Shown here: positions 46,130-56,435 of the stretch, piece after piece
Numbering within the stretch: the first letter of the stretch is position 1
How the letters are laid out: each line of letters opens with the position of its first letter
From: Flavobacterium psychraerolatum
GTDB lineage: Bacteria; Bacteroidota; Bacteroidia; Flavobacteriales; Flavobacteriaceae
DNA: 64,000 bases
NCBI RefSeq assembly: GCF_025960985.1
Contig: NZ_JAOQMX010000003.1
Coordinates: 62,001-126,000 of the forward strand
Reading direction: 5' to 3'
The notes under the pieces: generated by a model
The model's database searches: none
The model's input: only the letters and a program-made list of their open reading frames with translations
What the model was told of the DNA's origin: nothing
Program-made: the position numbers and the translations under genes

Positions 46130-48574
46130 TTATCTATAAAAAACTCTTTTTACCCGCTGTGAAATACTAGTTAAAATTTCATACGGAATCGTATTTAATG
46201 CTTCTGCTATTTCTACAACCGTTGGGCTTTCGCCAAAAATAATGACATCGTCCCCCTCATTACAGGCAATTTCAGACACGTCAACCATTAGCATATCCAT
46301 GCAAACGCTACCTATAATCTTTGCTTTATGTTGTTTTATGGTCACATACCCCACTCCATTACCCCAACCGCGTGAAATGCCGTCTGCATAACCGATCGGA
46401 ATGGTCGCTATTTTGGTTTCTTTTTCTGCCATAAAGCGTCTGCCGTATCCAACACTATCTCCCGCTGGTATAGTACGTATTTGTGATATGAGCGATTTTA
46501 ACGTCCCTACGTTTTCCAAAAATTTTTGTTCTTGCGGATCGTTGGAAACGCCATAAATCCCAATGCCTAGTCGTACCATATTGAATTGTGCTTCTGGAAA
46601 ATTACTAATGCCTGAAGTGTTCAAAATATGACGGATCGGATTAATCTGCAACTCAGATGTTATTTGACTCGAAAGTTCATCAAAAAGCCGAATCTGGCCT
46701 TTGGCAAATTCATACTGTTTTTTATCATCGCTAGTAGCCATGTGCGATAAAATACTTTTGACTTGCACAGTGTGACTTACTTTCAAAATCTGAATTAATT
46801 CGGGGATATCTTTTCGTTCAAACCCCAAACGGTGCATCCCAGTATCGATTTTGATATGAATCGGAAAGTTTTTAATTTTTTTACTTTCTGCTATTTTTAA
46901 AAAATTTTTCAAACCCCGTAAACTGTAAATTTCTGGTTCTAATTGGTATTGAATAATAGACGAAAAACTAGTACTCTCTGGATTTAATACCATAATAGGC
47001 AAACGAATTCCGTCATTTTTTAATGAAATTCCCTCATCAGCGAAAGCTACACCCAAATAATCGACTTGATGGTGTTCCAGCAAACTTGCAATTTCAAGTC
47101 CGCCGTTACCATAGCCAAAAGCTTTGACCATGACCATAATTTTGACCTTTGGCTTTAATTTGGCTTTAAAAAAATTCAAATTATCACTCAAAGCATTCAG
47201 GTTAATTTCGAGAACAGTTTCATGTTTTTTTTGCTCCAAAACGGCTACAACTTCTTCAAATTCAAAACTTCGTGCACCTTTCACCAAAATGGTTTCATTC
47301 GAAAAATCTAGATTTGAAAAATCGGCTAAAAAATCGGCTGTATCAGTGTAAGTAATACAATTGACAAATCGATCTTTGAAAGCCGAAATTGTTGTACCTA
47401 TTCCGATCACACGCTGAATATGATTGGCAACTACCAATTTGGCGACTTGGCTATACAAAGCTTCCTCCGTTAAACCACTTTGAAAAATATCTGAAAGTAT
47501 AAGTGTTTTCTTTTGGAATTTATTTTGACTTTCTAAAAAATCCAATGCTATTTTCAATGATTGAAAATCAGAGCTGTAACTATCATCAATCAAGTTGCAA
47601 TTATTGATTCCGTTTTTTACTTCCAAACGCATTTCTACAGGATACAACATCGCCATTCGGGTCTCAATGATTGCAGCGTCATAGTTCATATATAATAAAA
47701 CCATCAGACACGATATAGCATTTTCAACGGAAGCCATATCTTCGAATGGAATTTCGATATCAAAATATTTTCCGTTATATCGATAACTAATAGTTGTTTT
47801 TTGATTCAAAATGATTGTTTTCGAAATAAAAACTGCAGCCGTATCATCGTCAAAACTCCAACTGAATGTTTTTATATTTTTCGAAAGTAAAGCATCTACT
47901 TTTTGGTCTTTCTTGTAGATCAAAACAGCGGCACTCTTAAATAGTTTTAATTTTTCACTTATTTTTTGATGAGTATTTTCAAAACCCACATCATGCGAAG
48001 TTCCTATATTGGTCAAAACACCAATAGTAGGTTTCACGATAGGCTCCAGCTTTTCCATTTCTGCAACGGTAGAAATTCCAACTTCAAAAATCCCCAAATT
48101 GTGCATCTCATTGATTCCTATCACAGACAGAGGGACCCCGACTTGCGAGTTAAAACTTTTTGGAGAACGAATGATATTAAAATCTGGACTCAATAAGAAA
48201 TTCAGCCACTCTTTTACAATTGTTTTTCCGTTACTTCCCGTAATTCCAATTACCGGAAAATGAAATAATCCACGGTAATATATGGCAAACTTCTGCAAGG
48301 CAACCAAGGTATTGTCTACCACCAAAAAATGGGCTTTATTTTCTAATCCATCTGGAATATATGTCACTACAAAATTACGTACACCTCCAGCGATCAAGTC
48401 CTTTATATAGAGATGTCCATCATTATTTGGACCTATTAACGAAAAGAACAAGGTATTGGCTCCATTATGAGAAGATCGGCTATCAATGGAAACATGATCG
48501 ATCATCACGTCATTGATATCTGTTGTGCAACTTGCCGAAAAAACAGAAATAATATTTTTTAATAGTATGCTCAT
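46130..48574 (-). CDS. MurF-alanine racemase fusion
   Basis: 814 residues. Residues 1 to about 440 are MurF (UDP-MurNAc-tripeptide:D-Ala-D-Ala ligase) with the ATP loop G113-SNGKT in VIGITGSNGKTIVKEW; about 450-814 are alanine racemase with PLP lysine in VMVKAFGYGNGGLEIAS, HMATSDD, and GYADGISRGWGNG. One polypeptide thus makes D-alanine and attaches D-Ala-D-Ala to the peptidoglycan precursor. I recall this fusion as common in the phylum. The MurF half lacks the usual long conserved third domain detail, so MurF activity is inferred. Confidence 0.93.
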   Translation of the reverse strand: MSILLKNIISVFSASCTTDINDVMIDHVSIDSRSSHNGANTLFFSLIGPNNDGHLYIKDLIAGGVRNFVVTYIPDGLENKAHFLVVDNTLVALQKFAIYYRGLFHFPVIGITGSNGKTIVKEWLNFLLSPDFNIIRSPKSFNSQVGVPLSVIGINEMHNLGIFEVGISTVAEMEKLEPIVKPTIGVLTNIGTSHDVGFENTHQKISEKLKLFKSAAVLIYKKDQKVDALLSKNIKTFSWSFDDDTAAVFISKTIILNQKTTISYRYNGKYFDIEIPFEDMASVENAISCLMVLLYMNYDAAIIETRMAMLYPVEMRLEVKNGINNCNLIDDSYSSDFQSLKIALDFLESQNKFQKKTLILSDIFQSGLTEEALYSQVAKLVVANHIQRVIGIGTTISAFKDRFVNCITYTDTADFLADFSNLDFSNETILVKGARSFEFEEVVAVLEQKKHETVLEINLNALSDNLNFFKAKLKPKVKIMVMVKAFGYGNGGLEIASLLEHHQVDYLGVAFADEGISLKNDGIRLPIMVLNPESTSFSSIIQYQLEPEIYSLRGLKNFLKIAESKKIKNFPIHIKIDTGMHRLGFERKDIPELIQILKVSHTVQVKSILSHMATSDDKKQYEFAKGQIRLFDELSSQITSELQINPIRHILNTSGISNFPEAQFNMVRLGIGIYGVSNDPQEQKFLENVGTLKSLISQIRTIPAGDSVGYGRRFMAEKETKIATIPIGYADGISRGWGNGVGYVTIKQHKAKIIGSVCMDMLMVDVSEIACNEGDDVIIFGESPTVVEIAEALNTIPYEILTSISQRVKRVFYR

Positions 48575-48790
48575 GGTCTTTATATAAACTACGTCAAAAA
48601 TAACACTTCTTACTCATTTCTTGATTAGCCAATTCTTTTATTTCAAAAAAACTCCAAATTCTTTACAGATAGCATTCATGAACAAAGTTGCTCAAACCTA
48701 TTTTTAATTCTAGTGATAAAGTAAAAAAACTAAGCTAAATTTCATTTCTTACCTATCTAATTTTTAATAAATTATACAACCAAATCCCCA

Positions 48791-48799
48791 CTCATGACA
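48791..48799. promoter_or_regulatory. third CTCATGACA copy
   Basis: CTCATGACA upstream of the PAP2-like gene, 23 bp before a -7 element. Its complement continues GTCATGAGTGGGG, resembling the AraC half-site GTCTGAATGGG at 11585-11595. Could be chance. Confidence 0.25.
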
Positions 48800-48821
48800 T
48801 AGTATCATCAAACAATTTTAT

Positions 48822-48829
48822 TATATTTG
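48822..48829 (+). promoter_or_regulatory. -7 element of the PAP2-like gene
   Basis: TATATTTG, exact TAnnTTTG match, 23 bp before the TTG start. Confidence 0.45.
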
Positions 48830-48852
48830 TAAGGCTAACCAATACCACCACA

Positions 48853-49458
48853 TTGAAAAAATTTCTCACTTTCATTTCGTATCTCTTTCATCCGTTATTC
48901 ATACCGCTCTACGCTACTTTTTTTTACGTATTTGCTAATCATTCGACAGCAATTACTAAAGAAAAATTACTCATATTTCTTCAAATAATCGTTGTTACTA
49001 TTATTTTACCATTACTCGTCTTTATGCTATTGCGTTCCATAGGTAAAATAGGCTCTGTAATGGCACCAAAAATAGGAGAACGCAAAATCCCTTTATTAAT
49101 ACAATCCTTTTTGATTATACTATTAGTCAAAAAAGGAATTACAATTGAGCGCTATCCAGAGTTTCATTTCTTCTTTCTTGGGGCTCTATTCAGTTCGCTT
49201 ACTGCTTTAATTTTACTATTTCTCAAGACCAAGGCGAGCCTTCATATGATCGGAATAAGTGCATTAACGGTTTTTGTTTTTGGCTTGAGTATTCATTTCC
49301 ACACCCAAAATACTTTCTGGATTGGTTTTTTAATTTTTATGAATGGTGCAGTAGCATCGTCACGACTTGAAATGAAAGCACATACCTCAAGAGAGTTAAC
49401 CATTGGACTCTTTATTGGTAGTATTCCACAACTGTTATTCCTGTTTGTCTGGTTATAG
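48853..49458 (+). CDS. PAP2-like integral membrane protein
   Basis: 201 residues from a TTG start (MKKFLTFISYLFHPLFIPLY). About six hydrophobic helices. Degenerate phosphatidic-acid-phosphatase motifs are visible: KIGERKIP (motif 1-like), ASLHMIGIS (motif 2-like His) and ASSRLEMKAHTSRELTIGLFIG region (SR-x5-H-x3-E, motif 3 with Glu for Asp). This matches a divergent Bacteroidota membrane family I recall, of unknown substrate. Convergent with the PorT-like gene, overlapping it by 6 bp at the 3' ends. Confidence 0.7.
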   Translation: MKKFLTFISYLFHPLFIPLYATFFYVFANHSTAITKEKLLIFLQIIVVTIILPLLVFMLLRSIGKIGSVMAPKIGERKIPLLIQSFLIILLVKKGITIERYPEFHFFFLGALFSSLTALILLFLKTKASLHMIGISALTVFVFGLSIHFHTQNTFWIGFLIFMNGAVASSRLEMKAHTSRELTIGLFIGSIPQLLFLFVWL

Positions 49459-50154
49459 GATATAGAAAATAACCCCCAAATTGAGGGCATTCAAATTCAG
49501 TTTTTCATTCGAAATATCTGCTGATTTGAAAAGAGAATTCAAACCATAATAGGCATAAATATTGAACGTATTGTAACCTGTGGCCAAATACAATCCATAC
49601 TGTAATTTCTCAAAATCTTTATTATTATTAATGACTATTTTGGAGTTATTTACTTCTGAAACATAACGATTAGAAACCAAATAACTAAATTTTACCCCAC
49701 CATAAATACGCCAAAATTTATAGGATTCGTAGGTGGAAGTACGCCAACGAAACTCAATTGGAACATCTACGTACAGTTGAGAAAAACGGTTTTTACTGTA
49801 ATCCGAAGCTGAAGCAAAAACCGAGTACGTATTGGTTTGTCCCGATTGACGAATTTTTATATTTTGAATGTTATTATTGTAGGTAAATCCCAAACCCGTG
49901 GCAAATGCAATATTTCTCTTTTTATTGACTGGCATATCTCTCAAAAAACCGGCTGAAAAACCAGTACTAAATTTACTTTGGTTTAAATTTGCAGGACCGT
50001 TTTGTAAAGTATTAAAGGTGAAACCAAAATAAAACTGATCTTCACGATAAAGTGAATCTACCACAACTAAAGTTGGTTTTTCTTCGTCTATGTCTTCCTG
50101 TGCAGATAGGTTAAAAAACGAAAACATAAATAGTAAAATCGGTAGTTGTCGCAT
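49453..50154 (-). CDS. PorT-like outer-membrane beta-barrel protein
   Basis: 233 residues with signal peptide (1-18, NLSAQ). Barrel-type alternation throughout, with EDQFYFGFTFNTL, FATGLGFTYNNN, VPIEFRWRTSTYESYKFWRIYGG and the aromatic C-terminus VIFYIL. The EIRWR...YKFWRIYGGVK block is the part I associate with PorT/SprT of the T9SS and gliding apparatus. Two T9SS-sorted proteins in this window agree with that. The family match rests on memory. Confidence 0.6.
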   Translation of the reverse strand: MRQLPILLFMFSFFNLSAQEDIDEEKPTLVVVDSLYREDQFYFGFTFNTLQNGPANLNQSKFSTGFSAGFLRDMPVNKKRNIAFATGLGFTYNNNIQNIKIRQSGQTNTYSVFASASDYSKNRFSQLYVDVPIEFRWRTSTYESYKFWRIYGGVKFSYLVSNRYVSEVNNSKIVINNNKDFEKLQYGLYLATGYNTFNIYAYYGLNSLFKSADISNEKLNLNALNLGVIFYIL

Positions 50155-50332
50155 TATAGAGTTATATTATAGAATAAATAAAAATCATTTTTGTTGAGTC
50201 CTTTTTTCTTTTTAAGATATTCTATCTAAGGTTATCATTAATAGAGCCAACGAAATGCAAATATAAATATTTAAAAGTACCTTTTCTAACTTATCAAATT
50301 TCAATTACCTTTCACTTACAAGTCAAAACACT

Positions 50333-50340
50333 TATATTTG
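50333..50340 (+). promoter_or_regulatory. -7 element of galM
   Basis: TATATTTG 22 bp before the ATG at 50362. Its last bases overlap a TTG that would give a longer frame, which argues for the ATG start. Confidence 0.5.
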
Positions 50341-50361
50341 ACTATACTTTACTCCTTTATT

Positions 50362-51525
50362 ATGCGATTTTCACTTTACATACTTTTACTAACAATGCTT
50401 TTCGGTTGTGGTAAAAAAACTTTCAAGACAGATCAAGTCCAACTTAAGCCTTTAAAAGCAAAAATTGATCCCGCTCATTTTGAGTCCATTATTGATGGAA
50501 AAAAAACACATTTGTATGTGTTGCGAAATAAAAACGGAATCGAAATTACCTTTACCAATTACGGGCAACGGCTTGTTTCCTTAATGGTTCCCGACCAAAA
50601 CGGAAAATTTGAAGATATTGTCTTGGGTTTTAATACTCTCGAAGATTACAAAAATCCGAAAGCAAAATATATTGGAGCTATCATTGGCCGCTCTGCCAAC
50701 CGCATCGCCAATGGAGAATTTACTGTACATCAAAATAAATATACACTTACGGTAAATAATGGTAAAAACCATTCTCACGGAGGTAATAACGGTTATAACA
50801 ACCAAGTCTGGGATGCAGTACAACTGGCTTCCAACCAAATAGAATTCTCCCGTCTTTCACCAGATGGAGAAGAAGGTTACCCTGGGAATCTACAAGTCAC
50901 TACCAAATACACTTTGACCAATTCAAACGAACTTATCATAGATTACAGTGCAACTACAGACAAGAGTACAATTGTAAATCTCACTAATCATTCGTTCTTT
51001 AATCTATCTGGTGAAGGAAACGGCAATGTCAACGATCATATTTTGATGATTAATGCCAATAATTACACTCCACTTAACGCTGACCAAATTCCAATTGGCG
51101 AAATTACTTCAGTACAAGGTTCTCCATTTGACTTTAGAGTTCCAAAAGCTATTGGTCAAGATCTACACCAACAAAACCAACAACTTACAATTGCCAGTGG
51201 TTACGACCAAAACTACGTTTTGAATAACAGCCCGAAAAACAAAAACGGTCTTGTATTTGCCGCCAAAATTACCCAACCCAAAAACGGTCGAACGCTTGAG
51301 ATTTACACCAACGAACCTGGCTTACAATTTTATGAAAGCAATTATTTTGACGGTTCACTCATTGGTAAAAGTGGTAAGGCTTATCTTTACAGAGGGGCAT
51401 TCTGTCTGGAATCACAGCATTTTCCTGATGCACCGAACCAAGGTAATTTTACCAAAACCACCTTAGAACCAGGACAAACATACCATTCTACCTGTGTATA
51501 TACATTTGGAATACTATCAAAATAG
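50362..51525 (+). CDS. galM: aldose 1-epimerase (galactose mutarotase) lipoprotein
   Basis: 387 residues from the ATG at 50362. Lipoprotein signal MRFSLYILLLTMLFGCG. Galactose-mutarotase fold with NYGQRLVSLMVPD, GRSANRIANGEF, catalytic His in NNGKNHSHGGNNGY and NLTNHSFFNLSGEG, Asp in ASGYDQNYV and Glu in NEPGLQFYESN. Interconverts alpha and beta anomers; the lipid anchor implies periplasm or surface, as in many Bacteroidota. No sugar operon adjoins. Confidence 0.92.
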   Translation: MRFSLYILLLTMLFGCGKKTFKTDQVQLKPLKAKIDPAHFESIIDGKKTHLYVLRNKNGIEITFTNYGQRLVSLMVPDQNGKFEDIVLGFNTLEDYKNPKAKYIGAIIGRSANRIANGEFTVHQNKYTLTVNNGKNHSHGGNNGYNNQVWDAVQLASNQIEFSRLSPDGEEGYPGNLQVTTKYTLTNSNELIIDYSATTDKSTIVNLTNHSFFNLSGEGNGNVNDHILMINANNYTPLNADQIPIGEITSVQGSPFDFRVPKAIGQDLHQQNQQLTIASGYDQNYVLNNSPKNKNGLVFAAKITQPKNGRTLEIYTNEPGLQFYESNYFDGSLIGKSGKAYLYRGAFCLESQHFPDAPNQGNFTKTTLEPGQTYHSTCVYTFGILSK

Positions 51526-51713
51526 GATAACTACTCTTGTCCTGTTCGTGCTACTTTGCTGTGGTCTATAATTTGTCCTTATTATTAGTCCTTAAAATAG
51601 GTGGTCTTTACCTAATTAACCTTTTCAGGCAAACTCAAGCTTTACTACATACATAAGTGCTAACCAACTTCAGATAATCTTGAATTAAATAATTCATATA
51701 CTTTATAATAAAC

Positions 51714-51747
51714 AAAAACCTCGAAATCCAATAATTTCGAGGTTTTT
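51714..51747 (-). terminator. terminator after the propeller protein gene
   Basis: Perfect 14-bp stem (AAAAACCTCGAAAT/ATTTCGAGGTTTTT), 27 bp past the stop of the minus-strand gene; A/T-symmetric, so may also serve galM. Confidence 0.85.
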
Positions 51748-51773
51748 ATTATAAGCGTAATAAAGTTTTTGGA

Positions 51774-54611
51774 CTATAATTCATCTTCTAATTCTATATC
51801 GATGAAACGAAATCCTCCCATTGGGATATCAATTCCAACTGTAGAATTAGTAGTTCCTTTAAATTCTTCGTTGTTCAAAATATCTTTCATCTTCTTCACT
51901 TTGATGTTATTAATTTTAACGATTGCTTTGGCATTGTTTGGATTGATATATCCGTTTTCAACCAATGTCAAACGCAGTTGTTTTGGCCCTACTTGCGCAA
52001 CAACCCAACCTACATTTCCAGAAACCGTAATCGGAATCAAGGCCGCGCTTTTCTTAATATCCTCTTCAATCACTTTGTAATATTCATTTGGAGCATAGGT
52101 CGTTTTTCCGTCCGCAGAAAAATAGTTCTTACCATCTGAATAATATTCTTTCGTAATGTTTTTGTACCATGGATGAATGTTGTCGACCAATGGTTTCCTA
52201 AATGCATTTTTATCGGCAAAAACACCTAGTTGTGGGGGCGTAATCAAAACCATCCCGTTACTATATTTCGGAATAAAGTTCAATCTTCTTTCGGTTGCAC
52301 CTGCAGCATATCTTGAAAAATCCCATTCGGTTAATGGCGCTCCTGGCCATGTTCCGTTTAATCTACTGAAAGCGAAAGGTTCACTGTCTTTTTTATCTTT
52401 ATCAAAAAAGGTCAACCATTTCACGTTACTCGCATCGTTAAGATACTCTTCGTCTGGATTGGCAATGCTTAAATGTACCGGCGAAAAGCTCAAAATATCA
52501 GCACGTTTTGGCACATAAATAGCACCTTGAGCCACTAAGTCCCAAAGCATACTCATGTATTCCTGATCCACTGGAAAATTATCAATAAACTGCGCTCCAC
52601 TGGCAATAGAATACACCATTGTTCTTAAAAAATGGTTCGGCAACGTTTGGTTCGAATGCTGACGTAAACGGTCAAAACTAGTATTGTCTCTAGCGCAACG
52701 TGCTCCAAAACTATCAACGGAACCTGCAGCCCATAATCCTAATCTGGCTGTAAAACTTAATTCCATAGATTTATCGGTAGTTTCCTCCATGGCAGGAACA
52801 AACACACTAGCGTATTGCCCAGAAACCAAGGGTTGCCATTTGTCCATATACACACTTGATTGCCAAAACAAATGCTTATTACGCAGGTACAAACTACCAT
52901 TTCTTGTTGAAGCATACTCAGCCAAAGGCAAGATTAAATCATTCATCACAAATGTAAATGCCTCTGAATGATCTTCCACTTCGGGGTATATAATTACTGT
53001 TTTATTACCGTTAGCCAAATCCAATCCTTTCTTGGTTGTTTCGACTTGGTACATATAAGGATCGTTACCATGACCCCCCCAATAAGAAATCCCTTTCCCA
53101 TTGGACTGACTGTGTTTTTTGGCAAGTATCTCTAAGACTTGATCTTGAGTAAGTATATATTTCATTCTACCGTCACGTTTGTTTTTATACACTTCACTTG
53201 GCATCGCAGAACGGTCCCAGTTTTCTTTATCAAAACTACCTCCGTTCAAGAATACAGGATTTTTATACTTTGATTCAATTCGATCCATAGCTTCTGCTGC
53301 ACCCTCTTTTTTTCTACTTTCAGACATAAAATAAACTGTAGCCGACTCTTTTTGATAAGAAGGTTTTTCAAACTTTTTTAAATTATCTTTTATAACTTTG
53401 GTATTTGATAATATGTCTTGTATTTTTCCTAGAGGAATTAAATTCTCGAAATCTTTCTTCCATTTTTTGTTATTAAGATCAATAATCTGAATGGCACTAC
53501 CTCCACTTTGAGCACTGGCTAAAATCATTTTATTTGAATTTCGATCCATGCACATATCATTAAAAGAGAAACGTGTAGGTACTACTTCTGCTGTATTATC
53601 TTTTTCTCCTACGTTATTGATAACGATGTCGCTTCCAAAAAGAGAAATATAAGCTTGCTTACCATTATTATTGAATACGTCTGTTTGAATGACACGATAC
53701 ATCCCTCTATTGAGTGATTCTTTATTTTTTACATTTTTAAAATCAACTGCTGTCAATTTTTTAGGATTTGCAATGTCAATTTTTATAAAGGTCATTCCTT
53801 TTGCTTGCGCGCCGGTACGTCCCATTAAAACTTCACTATTACCATCTAGATCCACATCGGCAATCTTTAGATCACCATAAGGACCATTCTTTTTTATTAC
53901 TATCGTTTCATAAGGTAATTTGTCCAAAGGGTTGAAAAAATAAACCGTACCGTTACCACTCATACTGTTTTGAACTCCATGTACTACCAATATTTCTTTA
54001 CCATTAGCCAATTTTGCAGGTCTCAAAAAATTGGTAATATGCAATCCGCTTGGAGGCAACTCCTTGGCAGCTTTACTGGAAGCCTTCTCTACCGAATACG
54101 TTTTGGAAGCTATTTCACTTACCAATTGGCCTTTTGGAGATACATAATAATAACTGTTGTCATAACCGCCACAAACGACATAGGCCTTGCCTTCTTTTTT
54201 AACCACACAAACCGAATACATAGGAGCTTCATTTTGTTTGAATTTCCATAGTAATTTTCCTTTGCTATTCAAACAATAAACAGCACCATCTGCATTTGCA
54301 ACAAAAATTTCATCAATGCCATCGTTATCAATATCACCAGTCCATAAATCATGATTCATGAAACCAGATAATTTATTCTCCCATCTTATTTCGCCATCAT
54401 AGCCTACAGCCAAGACGGTACCTTCATAACTCGTACAGGCCACATAAGTGCCTTTTTTATCTACAGCAGTACGTACTTTGGTGATCGTGTATTTAGTATC
54501 AATACTAATCACGCCCTCGTCTTTAATTGTATTTGCATATCCAATTAGGGTGCTACTTATTAATACTACCGACAAATAGATTTTCATTCGGACTAAACGG
54601 TTACTTTTCAT
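51774..54611 (-). CDS. beta-propeller protein, lambda-carrageenase-like (GH150?)
   Basis: About 945 residues from ATG 54611 (another at 54632). Signal peptide near MKIYLSVVLISSTLIGYAN. Residues to about 400 form a propeller with FG-GAP/PQQ-type repeats (GDIDNDGIDEIFVANADG, ADVDLDGNSEVLMG). The rest (about 480-850) is a separate globular part rich in aromatic and acidic residues (YWGGHGNDPYMYQ, IIYPEVEDHSEAF, LGLWAAGSVDSFGARC, WDLVAQGAIYVPKRAD). Propeller plus large C-terminal module of this size is the layout of lambda-carrageenases; the assignment is from memory. It is next to a T9SS carbohydrate-binding-like gene, which fits polysaccharide use, but no sulfatase or SusCD genes are here. Confidence 0.5.
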   Translation of the reverse strand: MKSNRLVRMKIYLSVVLISSTLIGYANTIKDEGVISIDTKYTITKVRTAVDKKGTYVACTSYEGTVLAVGYDGEIRWENKLSGFMNHDLWTGDIDNDGIDEIFVANADGAVYCLNSKGKLLWKFKQNEAPMYSVCVVKKEGKAYVVCGGYDNSYYYVSPKGQLVSEIASKTYSVEKASSKAAKELPPSGLHITNFLRPAKLANGKEILVVHGVQNSMSGNGTVYFFNPLDKLPYETIVIKKNGPYGDLKIADVDLDGNSEVLMGRTGAQAKGMTFIKIDIANPKKLTAVDFKNVKNKESLNRGMYRVIQTDVFNNNGKQAYISLFGSDIVINNVGEKDNTAEVVPTRFSFNDMCMDRNSNKMILASAQSGGSAIQIIDLNNKKWKKDFENLIPLGKIQDILSNTKVIKDNLKKFEKPSYQKESATVYFMSESRKKEGAAEAMDRIESKYKNPVFLNGGSFDKENWDRSAMPSEVYKNKRDGRMKYILTQDQVLEILAKKHSQSNGKGISYWGGHGNDPYMYQVETTKKGLDLANGNKTVIIYPEVEDHSEAFTFVMNDLILPLAEYASTRNGSLYLRNKHLFWQSSVYMDKWQPLVSGQYASVFVPAMEETTDKSMELSFTARLGLWAAGSVDSFGARCARDNTSFDRLRQHSNQTLPNHFLRTMVYSIASGAQFIDNFPVDQEYMSMLWDLVAQGAIYVPKRADILSFSPVHLSIANPDEEYLNDASNVKWLTFFDKDKKDSEPFAFSRLNGTWPGAPLTEWDFSRYAAGATERRLNFIPKYSNGMVLITPPQLGVFADKNAFRKPLVDNIHPWYKNITKEYYSDGKNYFSADGKTTYAPNEYYKVIEEDIKKSAALIPITVSGNVGWVVAQVGPKQLRLTLVENGYINPNNAKAIVKINNIKVKKMKDILNNEEFKGTTNSTVGIDIPMGGFRFIDIELEDEL

Positions 54612-55097
54612 TTGATTTTTTAATTTAATCATTGGTTATTTTGGTTAAAAGCTAGATAGCAGTTGTTTTTCACACTGCTTTTCTAGTAGCTATACCAAAA
54701 TACGTCTTTTATAATGGATGCGCTGTGTGAATGGGTAAATGAAATGTCTGTCTAAGTATATTTATTGGATTTTATAAAAAACTTTATGATCGCAGCTATT
54801 ATATATAAGTCCTACTGTCCGTTCGGGCAAAGTCAAGAACCATTAGTACACTTACTTTGCTCGATCTCACAAAAGACAGTTGACTATTATACATTTATAA
54901 CCAACACAGTAGAATTGGATGTTTTTCAATCCAGAGTTATCAGCTAAAATTAGCCAGCAAGTACAATACAACAAAAAATGCTCCCTACAAGGAAGCATTT
55001 TTTACTTTAGAGTGAACTGTACTTCTAAAAAAAGCATAAAAAAACCGCCAAACTTACTAAAAAGTTTGACGGTTTTATAAATATATTTAAAAGGAAA
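54612..55097. other. intergenic region with two terminator hairpins
   Basis: 486 bases. A 60-codon frame (TTG start) is not convincing. 54973-55003 is a terminator-like hairpin (AAAAAATGCT/AGCATTTTTT with CC/GG inner pairs), and 55041-55076 terminates the next minus-strand gene. Confidence 0.5.
55041..55076 (-). terminator. terminator after the T9SS protein gene
   Basis: 15-bp stem with one mismatch (AAAACCGCCAAACTT/AAGTTTGACGGTTTT), 22 bp past the stop on the minus strand. Confidence 0.8.
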
Positions 55098-56435
55098 TTA
55101 TTTAATTACCAATTTGGTAATTCCTGATTTTCCTTCTGAAGTTAATTTTAATAAATAAACTCCTGAGCTTAATCCTGAAACATTCAATTGATAATTTGCA
55201 GAAACAGCTTTATCTGCTAATACCTCTGCGCCTAATGTATTGTAAACTGAAATTAAACCACCATTTTTTGAAGTAACACTTACAAAAGTAGTAGCTGGAT
55301 TAGGATACACTCCAAAACCTTCAATAGTACTTGTTTTCGTAGACAAATTCGCAGTAGTAGTGGCAGTTATATCATCAACATATATAACATCTCCAGCCAT
55401 CAAATTGGTTACGGCAATTCCATATCTAAATTGAGCAGTTGAATAAGGTGCAGTAGGTGTGAAAGAAAAATTAACTTGTTCCCAAGATCCATCTGTTTTA
55501 GTCGTAGTTTTTGTATCAGAAAACGTAGATAATTCAGTTACAACTGTTGTAGTTCCTGTTCTACCTTGACCTTGAATATCGATTGTTGGAGATACTCCAC
55601 CTGCTCTTACTACTTTAACCCAAATTGACGCCACAATAAAATCTGAAGTTGAAGCTGGAAGAGTATGTATATAATTGTTAAAAACAAAATGTGTAGGATC
55701 TGTAGTCGCAGGAGTAGCAACATAGGTATGCTTTAAGCTGTAAGATCCTGCATGTTTTTCTGCTGAACTAACAGCAACATTAGCATAACTTTGATTAGCA
55801 GGACTCCATGGGGCAACTGAACCACCTAAATCTTCAAAACCTGGATTTTGAACGATACCACTCATAGATGCAGGAGGAATTGATTCAATAAATTCAATAT
55901 TATCTATATATAATGATCCTGTCTCAGCAGGTACATAACCAATTCTTAGAAGAATATCTAAATCATTTATGTTTGATGTCCAATTCGCAACACCTGTCAT
56001 GTCTATGTATGCAGTTGTCCATGTACCAGAACCAACTAAACCAGTACTACTAGGTGTTATGGGAAAAATAGTATTAGTTATCGCTCCAGTGGCACTGTTA
56101 CCTTGTACTCTAAATTGTGAAGCAAGTGTTTCATTTTTATACCTAATCTTAATATATTTTTTAACACTACCATCAATCCCTTGTGTTCCTGGCACTGGCA
56201 ATGCCGTGTTGTAACCAAAGTTTGCATTATTACTAGCTCTTGTAAGTTGTAATGCTCCAGTACCTACTTCACCTCCTGTTGCGGAGTAAGAAACAACACC
56301 TGTACCTGCATTACCAAAACCTTCAGCCCATCCTTGTTGACCTCCAGTTCGAAAATTAAATAGCTGTGCCGACATACTTGTAGCTGCAAAAAGCACAACT
56401 GCAAATGTTAATTTTTTAAGTAATTCTGTTTTCAT
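55098..56435 (-). CDS. T9SS-sorted protein with carbohydrate-binding-like modules
   Basis: 445 residues. Signal peptide (1-23, SMSAQ), two jelly-roll-like modules (about 25-185, ending LYIDNIEFIES, and about 195-360, NPGFEDLGG ... IYVDDITAT), and a type A T9SS sorting domain (about 372-445, GFGVYPNPATTFVSV ... GVYLLKLTSEGKSG). Both modules end in the (Y)(I/V)D(N/D)I pattern common in carbohydrate-binding modules. Probably a secreted or surface glycan-binding protein working with the neighbouring propeller protein. A TACTTTTG -7 match lies about 45 bp upstream (56480-56487, minus strand). Confidence 0.82.
   Translation of the reverse strand: MKTELLKKLTFAVVLFAATSMSAQLFNFRTGGQQGWAEGFGNAGTGVVSYSATGGEVGTGALQLTRASNNANFGYNTALPVPGTQGIDGSVKKYIKIRYKNETLASQFRVQGNSATGAITNTIFPITPSSTGLVGSGTWTTAYIDMTGVANWTSNINDLDILLRIGYVPAETGSLYIDNIEFIESIPPASMSGIVQNPGFEDLGGSVAPWSPANQSYANVAVSSAEKHAGSYSLKHTYVATPATTDPTHFVFNNYIHTLPASTSDFIVASIWVKVVRAGGVSPTIDIQGQGRTGTTTVVTELSTFSDTKTTTKTDGSWEQVNFSFTPTAPYSTAQFRYGIAVTNLMAGDVIYVDDITATTTANLSTKTSTIEGFGVYPNPATTFVSVTSKNGGLISVYNTLGAEVLADKAVSANYQLNVSGLSSGVYLLKLTSEGKSGITKLVIK

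Noticed and set aside
54765..54947. 60-codon plus-strand frame after the propeller gene's start
   Set aside because: TTG start, no coding character; more likely leader or spacer DNA.
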